DNA from: an uncultured Eubacterium sp.
GTDB taxonomy: Bacteria; Bacillota_A; Clostridia; Lachnospirales; Lachnospiraceae
DNA length: 8,078 nt
Reading direction: 5' to 3'
NCBI GenBank assembly: GCA_947653505.1
Contig: CANTHI010000157.1
Location: 1 to 8,078 of the forward strand
The position numbers and the translations under genes were made by a program. Shown here piece by piece: positions 1 to 4,477 of this stretch (its first letter is position 1; each line of letters starts with the position of its first letter). The notes under the pieces were generated by a model that ran no database searches, was not told the DNA's origin, and worked only from the letters and a program-made list of their open reading frames with translations.

Positions 1-754
1 CATCATTGGAAAGGATGCTGACGCGTCTTGTCAGATCGCCCTGCTTCTGGTCAATCCCCTGAATAATATCCGACAGCTCCCGCTCTGCCTTTACAATCGG
101 ATGCATCACATGCCGGTTGGAGCTGTAAATCGCATATAAAATCGCAAGCAGACTGATGGCAATCGTAACACCGTTTGTAATCCGGCTGACCGCATAGACT
201 TCCGTAAGCTGTGTTCTGGCATCCTGTGCTGCTTTCTTCGCATGATCTTCAATTACATTAATATCATTTAAAATCTTTTCCACGCATGGCGATACTTCGG
301 TATTTGCCGCTTCATTTGCCAGAGTCCGCTGTACATTTGCACTAAATGCGCATACACGGCGCAGCGCCAGCTTTAACTCTTCAAACTGTCCCGTCATTTC
401 CTGATAAGAGGAAAGATCCTCCGGATCCAGATACTGCTCATAATTTTTCAGACTCTCTGCCAGAACTGTCTCATTCTGCTTGATCGTATTTACCGTGGCA
501 ATCATCGTACCGGAACTGATCGCCACCGCGTGGGAGAGTCCCAGACTATATAACTGCTGCACCTGTTCTTTGATCGCGCTTAGTTCTGTAAGGCTCGTCA
601 TATAATGATCCGCGATCCGTTCCGCGTTTGTATTCACCTTGCGGATATTGCTCATCGCCGTAATATTGGAAACAATCGCCACAATACCCAGAATCAGAAC
701 CGGCAGCATAATACGCACTTTAATGCTTCCATGCCTTTTTACTTTCTTTTCCAT
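1..754 (-). CDS. Methyl-accepting chemotaxis protein, N-terminal part (partial, cut by window edge)
   Basis: This leftward gene has no stop in the window; 251 residues are visible. The start is the ATG at 752-754, preceded by GGAGGG (765-770 on the + strand). A first membrane segment lies at about residues 11-33. A mostly helical, hydrophilic extracytoplasmic domain (about 34-190) resembles a four-helix-bundle ligand sensor. A second membrane segment at about 192-212 leads into a HAMP domain with Pro219 and the sequence GDLTRRV at 239-245, ending near the usual ND(E) motif. The missing part should carry the cytoplasmic signalling tip that controls CheA. The gene starts 27 bases after the solute-binding lipoprotein gene on the same strand, so co-transcription is likely and the lipoprotein may present ligand to this receptor. 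The HAMP form favours a chemoreceptor, but a sensor kinase cannot be excluded because the C-terminus is missing. Confidence 0.8.
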   Translation of the reverse strand, partial: MEKKVKRHGSIKVRIMLPVLILGIVAIVSNITAMSNIRKVNTNAERIADHYMTSLTELSAIKEQVQQLYSLGLSHAVAISSGTMIATVNTIKQNETVLAESLKNYEQYLDPEDLSSYQEMTGQFEELKLALRRVCAFSANVQRTLANEAANTEVSPCVEKILNDINVIEDHAKKAAQDARTQLTEVYAVSRITNGVTIAISLLAILYAIYSSNRHVMHPIVKAERELSDIIQGIDQKQGDLTRRVSILSND

Positions 755-781
755 ACTGATACGTCCCTCCTATCCGGTGTA

Positions 782-2065
782 CTATTCCGTAATCCTTGCA
801 ACCGTCTGGTCTAACAAATCCTGCAGCGGAATCCGGCTCGGATTGCCCGCGGCCATCGTATTCCCAAACTCCGTAACCGGCGCCCAGTATTTTTGTCCGA
901 TTTTCTGCAAAACGCCAAATTCCGACTGTTCGATCGCGGCCAGAATCGCCGCATTTTGGGAAATTTCATCCGAAGCTGCCGCATTTTTATTGGAAGGTCC
1001 GCGCTCTGCCCGTTCAAAACGCAGCTTCTGACTTTCCTCACCTGATAAGTACTCCGCCAGTCTGTCCGCCCACGCCTTATGCTTCGAATAAGCATTCACG
1101 CCCAGCAGACGGTATCCGGTAAACGACGCCATCTGCACCTGTCTGCCGGCACACGTATACGTCGGCATCTTACAGGCGCCATAGTCATTGCCAAATGCCT
1201 GCTTCATCGTAGCGACATCCCACACACCGCTGACCGCGGCAATTGCTTTTTTGGATTTTACCGCTTTCGCAGCAGAAGGTGTATTGAAAAATCCAGTATT
1301 TCTGGCTATCGAAAGCATCCCATTTGCAACATCCAGTCCGGTAATCTCTCCTTCTGACTGATTCCAGTCGCAATGATTCGTCAGCCCGTCTTCGTTCAGG
1401 CCAAGAGAAAGCCCTGTATTTCCAAAAAATGAATACAGATACCATCCGCTGGACCAGTCCATCGCAAATTTTTTACCATTCTGCGCACAGATTTCCAGAA
1501 TCCGGTCCAGTGTCTTTACATCCTGCGGTGAAAAATACGCTTTGTCATAATATAAAAAATATCCATTGTCAGCCGTAAGCGGATAGGCATACATCTTTCC
1601 TTCGACCGTAACTGCCTCCACAGCTCCTTCCAGATTTGCTGCCGCGACCGCATCCGCATTCGGAATCTCCTCCAGCACACCGGACGAGACCATCGCTAAC
1701 AACTGGTCATCCGGCAGGCAGAATACATCCGCGCCATTGTTTACATCCCCCAGCAGGACATCCTTACATTCGGATGCCGCAACCGGCTCGCATGTTACGC
1801 TAAGATCTGCTTCACTCTTATGATCTTTCACAAACAGATCAATCTGCTCCTGAAACAAATCCAGTTCCTCTTCATCACACCAGAAACGCAGACTGACACT
1901 GCCACTGTCAGCATCCGCCTCTGTCTGCCCTTGTGCATCTGCAGTTGTATCTGTCTGTCCTTCCTGCGCTGGTTGTCCATCGGCCGGCTTTTTGCCACAG
2001 CCTGCCAGACAGGCGGATGCAAATACAGATAAAGATGCCATAACCCATACAAATCTCTTTTTCAT
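782..2065 (-). CDS. Extracellular solute-binding lipoprotein, maltodextrin-binding (MalE-like, family 1) type
   Basis: This encodes a 427-residue lipoprotein when started at the ATG of 2063-2065, which has AGGAG 8 bases upstream. A GTG three codons earlier is in frame but overlaps that ribosome binding site. Residues 1-23 form a lipoprotein signal peptide with lipobox LAGC (20-23, lipidated Cys23). A low-complexity Q/T/D/A linker (about 27-56) tethers the domain to the membrane. The periplasmic-binding fold follows, with a MalE-like hinge segment (GKMYAYPLTADNGY, 156-169) and a C-terminus ending in a DLLDQTVARITE motif like that of maltose-binding proteins. Such proteins capture sugars or oligosaccharides for ABC importers or present them to chemoreceptors. 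No permease gene is adjacent; the next gene is a chemoreceptor, which points to a sensing role or to use with permeases encoded elsewhere. The family is clear, but the ligand is inferred only from resemblance. Confidence 0.9.
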   Translation of the reverse strand: MKKRFVWVMASLSVFASACLAGCGKKPADGQPAQEGQTDTTADAQGQTEADADSGSVSLRFWCDEEELDLFQEQIDLFVKDHKSEADLSVTCEPVAASECKDVLLGDVNNGADVFCLPDDQLLAMVSSGVLEEIPNADAVAAANLEGAVEAVTVEGKMYAYPLTADNGYFLYYDKAYFSPQDVKTLDRILEICAQNGKKFAMDWSSGWYLYSFFGNTGLSLGLNEDGLTNHCDWNQSEGEITGLDVANGMLSIARNTGFFNTPSAAKAVKSKKAIAAVSGVWDVATMKQAFGNDYGACKMPTYTCAGRQVQMASFTGYRLLGVNAYSKHKAWADRLAEYLSGEESQKLRFERAERGPSNKNAAASDEISQNAAILAAIEQSEFGVLQKIGQKYWAPVTEFGNTMAAGNPSRIPLQDLLDQTVARITE

Positions 2066-2097
2066 ACGCCACACTCCTCTTTCCTGTTTATCACTTT

Positions 2098-2110
2098 CCC
2101 GCGAAGCGGG
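2098..2110 (-). other. Small GC hairpin in lipoprotein gene leader
   Basis: CCCGC-GAA-GCGGG forms a 5-bp perfect stem with a 3-base loop, 33 bases before the lipoprotein ATG. Read leftward it lies just upstream of the ribosome binding site, so it could stabilise the leader or modulate translation. Read rightward it is followed by TTGCTTTATT and might act as a weak terminator. It is too short to assign firmly. Confidence 0.4.
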
Positions 2111-2154
2111 TTGCTTTATTATGGAATCCCTATGTAATAGAATAACAGATTTTG

Positions 2155-2183
2155 TGTGGAAATACCACCTTCTTTTGTGGAAA
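2155..2183. promoter_or_regulatory. Paired TGTGGAAA boxes, possible operator
   Basis: TGTGGAAA occurs at 2155-2162 and again at 2176-2183 in the same orientation. The starts are 21 bp apart, which is two helical turns. The boxes overlap or flank the only candidate promoter for the lipoprotein-chemoreceptor operon. This could be a regulator site; the regulator is unknown. Confidence 0.3.
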
Positions 2184-2243
2184 ATTTACATTTTTTGATG
2201 TGTCAGTGACCGTCTCGAAATGAAGTATCGATGTCGTTTTGTA

Positions 2244-2314
2244 CCCTTCGTCAACATAATAATTCCCATCGCCAACTTTGTCAAGTGTTTTTCGTTCCCT
2301 TCGCCAACTTTGTC
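2244..2314 (+). promoter_or_regulatory. Three repeated operator-like boxes upstream of the XRE promoter
   Basis: Three related boxes lie in the same orientation: CCCTTCGTCAAC (2244-2255), CCCATCGCCAACTTTGTC (2265-2282) and CCCTTCGCCAACTTTGTC (2297-2314). Their starts are 21 and 32 bp apart, close to two and three helical turns, which puts them on one face of the DNA. The last box abuts the -35 element at 2316. The likely reader is the adjacent XRE protein (autoregulation), but this is inferred from position only. Confidence 0.5.
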
Positions 2315-2315
2315 C

Positions 2316-2344
2316 TTGACATACTACTTTTGCAATGCTATATT
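2316..2344 (+). promoter_or_regulatory. Sigma-A promoter of the XRE gene
   Basis: The -35 hexamer TTGACA (2316-2321, a perfect consensus) and -10 hexamer TATATT (2339-2344, one mismatch) are separated by 17 bases. The predicted start is near 2351, giving a leader of about 18 bases with GAGAAGGA as ribosome binding site before the ATG at 2369. Confidence 0.85.
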
Positions 2345-2368
2345 TAACAAAAAAAGAGAAGGATTGGA

Positions 2369-2872
2369 ATGAATGAGCGAATAAAAGAATTAAGAAAAAA
2401 TCTAAATCTTACGATGGAGAAATTTGGCATAAGGCTCGGCGTAGGAAAAACCGCAATTAGTAAATTAGAAAATGGTGAACGAAATTTGACAGAGTTAATG
2501 TTTAAATCTATCTGCCGCGAATTTAATGTCAATGAAGAATGGCTGCGAAATGGAAAAGGCGAAATGTTTGTATCAAATCCAGGCAATGAACTTGATGCAC
2601 TTGTAAAAAAATACAATCTTTCACATGGTGTTTACGTATTTATCGAAAAGCTGGTAAATTCCCAACCGGAAACACAAAACGCCATCGTAGAATTTGTGAA
2701 AGATGTTGGCAATGCTTTGTCAACAAATGATGGGATGACAGATACCAGCACATCTTCAATAACAGACCTAAGTAAACCGTCCATAGACGAACAGGTGGAA
2801 GATTACCGCCGCCAGCTGGAAGCTGAAGAAAAAGCGGCGGAAAGATTGTCAGTTTTACGAAAAGACGCATAA
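2369..2872 (+). CDS. XRE-family helix-turn-helix transcriptional regulator (phage/ICE repressor-like)
   Basis: This 167-residue protein has an N-terminal Cro/C1-type helix-turn-helix at about residues 3-60. The recognition helix lies near GKTAISKLENGER (26-38). It is followed by NEEWLRNGKGEMF (55-67), a pattern common in repressors of prophages and integrative elements in Clostridia. The middle is helical, then comes a Thr/Ser-rich spacer (about 118-133) and a charged, coiled-coil-prone tail (135-167, IDEQVEDYRRQLEAEEKAAE). The start at 2369 follows GAGAAGGA by 5 bases and sits behind a near-consensus promoter. The three repeated boxes upstream suggest autoregulation. Codons are strongly A/T-ending (AAA, AAT, TTA) compared with the flanking transport genes, which suggests acquisition by transfer. 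No phage or conjugation genes are adjacent. Family assignment is secure; the targets are unknown. Confidence 0.92.
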   Translation: MNERIKELRKNLNLTMEKFGIRLGVGKTAISKLENGERNLTELMFKSICREFNVNEEWLRNGKGEMFVSNPGNELDALVKKYNLSHGVYVFIEKLVNSQPETQNAIVEFVKDVGNALSTNDGMTDTSTSSITDLSKPSIDEQVEDYRRQLEAEEKAAERLSVLRKDA

Positions 2873-2879
2873 AAAGAAA

Positions 2880-2918
2880 GAAATCTAAAAAAGAAATCTA
2901 AAAAAGAAATCTAAAAAA
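2880..2918 (+). repeat. Three perfect 13-bp tandem repeats
   Basis: GAAATCTAAAAAA is repeated three times without mismatch (2880-2892, 2893-2905, 2906-2918), starting 7 bases after the XRE stop codon. The unit length is not a multiple of three and the array is non-coding. Copy number could vary by replication slippage. Confidence 0.95.
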
Positions 2919-2944
2919 GGAAAAAAGAACTGTAATAGTATTGA

Positions 2945-2974
2945 TTACCAGAATGATTTCACTTCTGCTATACT
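2945..2974 (+). promoter_or_regulatory. Extended -10 promoter for the Uma2 gene
   Basis: A -10 hexamer TATACT (2969-2974) is preceded by TG at 2966-2967, the extended -10 motif. TTACCA (2945-2950) is a weak -35 at 18 bp spacing. It lies about 70 bp upstream of the Uma2 start, so Uma2 can be expressed separately from the XRE gene. Confidence 0.5.
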
Positions 2975-3045
2975 CAGCAAAAGAAAACGAACAACTTTCT
3001 AAAAGCCTCTAAGATATTAAAAATAAATAGAAGGAGTTGGGAACT

Positions 3046-3606
3046 ATGAGTACAAACCTTGCATACCAGGAAGACCCCCGCGAAGAACTGCTGCACGGAA
3101 AAATCTATATGATGTCAGGCCCATCTGTGAACCACAACCGGGTAGCATTCCATATCGCCACTGCTTTTCAGGCCCGCCTGAAAGGAAAAGCCTGCGAAGT
3201 ATTCGCTGACGGGACGGATGTTTACCTTACGGATGATGACCGCGTAATCCCGGATGTAATGATTATCTGCAATAAGGATATTATAAAAAACGACGGTATC
3301 CACGGTGCGCCCGATCTGGTAGTGGAAGTGCTTTCTCCGGGTACGTCGAAAAATGACAGGGGTTATAAAAAAGACCTGTATGAAAAATCAGGGGTAAAAG
3401 AATACTGGATTGTTGATGTGAAGCCCCGTTCCATCGAAGCCTACATGCTTACGGATGGAAGATACATGCTTGGCGGCGTGTACCAGCTTCCAGCTGATGA
3501 CATGACCGAACGGGAGCAGGAAGCCTGTACAGACACAATCCCCGTCTCCCTCCATAACGATTTCAGCATCCCCCTGAAAGAAGAAATATTTTACAATCTT
3601 TTTTAA
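3046..3606 (+). CDS. Uma2 family (DUF820) PD-(D/E)XK nuclease-fold protein
   Basis: This 186-residue protein starts at the ATG of 3046, which follows GAAGGAG (3030-3036) by 9 bases; an upstream in-frame TTG at 3037 is too close to that site. The Uma2 core is complete: IPDVMI with Asp70, DLVVEVLSP with Glu94, then KNDRGYKKDLYEKSGVKEYWIVD (102-124), containing the Lys108/Lys109 pair and Asp124. These match the metal-binding and catalytic positions of PD-(D/E)XK enzymes. Uma2 proteins are widespread and often multicopy, and their biological substrate is generally unknown, so a DNase role is only the family expectation. The gene follows the XRE gene on the same strand but has its own promoter and a 173-bp gap. 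Downstream it runs into the convergent terminator of the ECF gene. Confidence 0.92.
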   Translation: MSTNLAYQEDPREELLHGKIYMMSGPSVNHNRVAFHIATAFQARLKGKACEVFADGTDVYLTDDDRVIPDVMIICNKDIIKNDGIHGAPDLVVEVLSPGTSKNDRGYKKDLYEKSGVKEYWIVDVKPRSIEAYMLTDGRYMLGGVYQLPADDMTEREQEACTDTIPVSLHNDFSIPLKEEIFYNLF

Positions 3607-3608
3607 CC

Positions 3609-3644
3609 AAAAAGACGCCCGGTGTTATATCAGCACCGGGCGTC
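3609..3644 (-). terminator. Strong intrinsic terminator for leftward transcription
   Basis: An 11-bp perfect stem (GACGCCCGGTG at 3614-3624 with CACCGGGCGTC at 3634-3644) encloses a 9-base loop. Read leftward it is followed directly by five T (3609-3613 on the + strand). It therefore ends transcripts from the ECF S-component gene and the ABC operon. Read rightward there is no T-run after the stem, so it is a poor terminator for the Uma2 gene. Confidence 0.88.
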
Positions 3645-3650
3645 CAAAAT

Positions 3651-3725
3651 GCGTCTCCTGCAGAGTGGACATCTGCTCTGTCTGCTGTGGCTTCAAAAGA
3701 ATGTCAGAAGCCTTTCGTATTCTGC
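3651..3725 (+). repeat. First half of the 115-bp intergenic repeat element (forward)
   Basis: Bases 3663-3725 align without gaps to 7968-8030 (48 of 63 identical by eye), including GTCTGCTGTG, AGAATGT, AGAAGCC and GTATTCTGC. Weaker similarity continues back to about 3651. The hairpin AGAATGT...GTATTCT is kept, with extra pairing inside the loop in this copy. After 3725 the similarity to the full copies stops. Confidence 0.85.
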
Positions 3726-3749
3726 CCGATCCGTCTCATTTTAGGCATT

Positions 3750-3799
3750 AGGTGACGCGCCTGTCCGGTACCACAGACGGAATGCGGAATACTTAGAGC
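3750..3799 (-). repeat. Second half of the 115-bp intergenic repeat element (inverted)
   Basis: Read on the minus strand, this segment aligns without gaps to 8015-8064 (43 of 50 identical), including CTAAGTATTC, CTGTGGTACCGGAC and GGCGCG. Its orientation is opposite to the first half at 3663-3725. Together the two halves cover the whole element and share a 16-base overlap (the part matching 8015-8030). It overlaps the end of the ECF S-component gene and contains that gene's TAA stop (3793-3795). Confidence 0.88.
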
Positions 3800-4329
3800 G
3801 CCCGGTGTTCCCCCTGCCTTCCAGAATGGCGGATATCCGGTATTTTCTGCAGAACCGGATACAGCAGCACGCTGATAACCAGTCCGCTGACTCCCTGTAT
3901 CACATTTGCCGGTATGCTTGCGACGGCTCCTGCCCCGTAAATCAGGGATTCAAAGAGAAAATATCCTCCTGCCACAAGCACGATATCTCCTGCCCCGCCA
4001 AGTATCACCGACAAATAGCAGCTTTTTGGTGTCTTTCCGGCTTTCTGGTATATGATTCCCGCCAGAAAGGCAACCGCTCCCTTGACCGCAAACGTAACCG
4101 GAACATAGAGGAAATATCCTCCGGTCAGATCTGCCATCGCGGAACCGATGCCTGCCGCGAGCATCCCCCAGACCGGACCCAGAAAAACGCCGGACAGGAT
4201 GACGATCGCATCGCCTGGATGGATGTACCCGTTTGTACCCGGAGTCGGGATGCGGATGGACATGGTAGCGACACAGGCAAGCGCGGCAAACAGCGCTGCC
4301 GTAACCAGTTTTTTCAGATTGTAATTCAT
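3793..4329 (-). CDS. ECF transporter S component (PF07155-like vitamin-binding membrane subunit)
   Basis: This 178-residue membrane protein is a substrate-specific S subunit of an energy-coupling factor vitamin importer. The ATG at 4327-4329 has AGAGG 7 bases upstream. About five to six hydrophobic segments are visible. The first carries small-residue AxxxA spacing (Ala11/12 with Ala15/16), which S subunits use to dock on EcfT. The conserved stretch GYIHPGDAIVILSGVFLGP (34-52) and the later GSAMADLTGGYFLYVP fit the riboflavin/hydroxymethylpyrimidine-like S family, but the vitamin cannot be named. No EcfA or EcfT gene is nearby, so it should use a shared module encoded elsewhere. The polar tail (about 164-178, DIRHSGRQGEHRAL) lies past the last membrane segment, and its stop codon lies in an inverted intergenic repeat. 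The tail may therefore be a recent change. Confidence 0.85.
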   Translation of the reverse strand: MNYNLKKLVTAALFAALACVATMSIRIPTPGTNGYIHPGDAIVILSGVFLGPVWGMLAAGIGSAMADLTGGYFLYVPVTFAVKGAVAFLAGIIYQKAGKTPKSCYLSVILGGAGDIVLVAGGYFLFESLIYGAGAVASIPANVIQGVSGLVISVLLYPVLQKIPDIRHSGRQGEHRAL

Positions 4330-4370
4330 ACTAAAACCTCTTTTCTATTTCATTTTCACCCGTCCCGTTT

Positions 4371-4399
4371 AATGTATTCCAAATCTGTCTGGATTGAAA
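4371..4399 (-). promoter_or_regulatory. Weak candidate promoter for the ECF S-component gene
   Basis: Read leftward, TTTCAA (4394-4399) and TACATT (4371-4376) are spaced 17 bp apart. Both hexamers match the consensus only partly. The 148-bp gap from the permease gene shows no clear terminator, so read-through from the ABC operon is equally possible. Confidence 0.3.
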
Positions 4400-4477
4400 T
4401 AGCCAATATTCAAATAATCAATCAGGCCAGTTTCAGGTTATCATGAATGGAATATCATGGATTGAATGATCATACAT

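Larger units (their letters stand above)
2066..2368. other. Divergent intergenic region between lipoprotein gene and XRE gene
   Basis: These 303 bases have no convincing gene. The left part is the leader of the leftward lipoprotein gene: a small GC hairpin (2098-2110) and two TGTGGAAA boxes 21 bp apart (2155-2162 and 2176-2183). The right part holds three related CCCTTCGCCAAC-type boxes and the sigma-A promoter of the rightward XRE gene. Only a weak candidate promoter (TTTCCA, 17 bp, TATTAC) is visible for the lipoprotein gene, read leftward from about 2163 to 2135. I found no sigma-28-type (flagellar) or sigma-54-type promoter there. Confidence 0.7.
3616..3809 (+). repeat. 11-bp direct repeats bracketing the mosaic repeat element
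   Basis: CGCCCGGTGTT occurs exactly at 3616-3626 and 3799-3809, 183 bp apart in the same orientation. The left copy is in the terminator stem and the right copy is in the 3' end of the ECF S-component gene, directly where the inverted repeat half ends. It may be a target-site duplication left by insertion of the segment between the copies. The terminator stem's own symmetry makes chance or local duplication a possible alternative. Confidence 0.5.

Noticed and set aside
639..1031. Open frames on the + strand opposite the chemoreceptor and lipoprotein genes.
   Set aside because: They cross both real genes antisense, have no family features and no good ribosome binding site.
2880..2918. Tandem 13-bp repeats as plasmid iterons marking an origin.
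   Set aside because: There is no replication initiator gene and there are only three units, so an origin is not supported.
2369..3606. XRE plus Uma2 as a toxin-antitoxin pair.
   Set aside because: The genes are 173 bp apart, Uma2 has its own promoter, and neither belongs to an established toxin family, so the pairing is not supported by the sequence alone.
3805..4446. A 213-codon open frame on the + strand.
   Set aside because: It lies antisense to the ECF S-component gene, whose protein is clearly hydrophobic and family-like. The + strand product is Cys/Arg/His-rich with no recognisable domain.
4405..4460. On the minus strand, AACCTGAAACTGG resembles the conserved 3' part of a TPP riboswitch, upstream of a vitamin-uptake S-component gene.
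   Set aside because: The essential CTGAGA half and the closing stems are absent, and the segment ends well before the gene's ribosome binding site. One short match is not enough to call a riboswitch.
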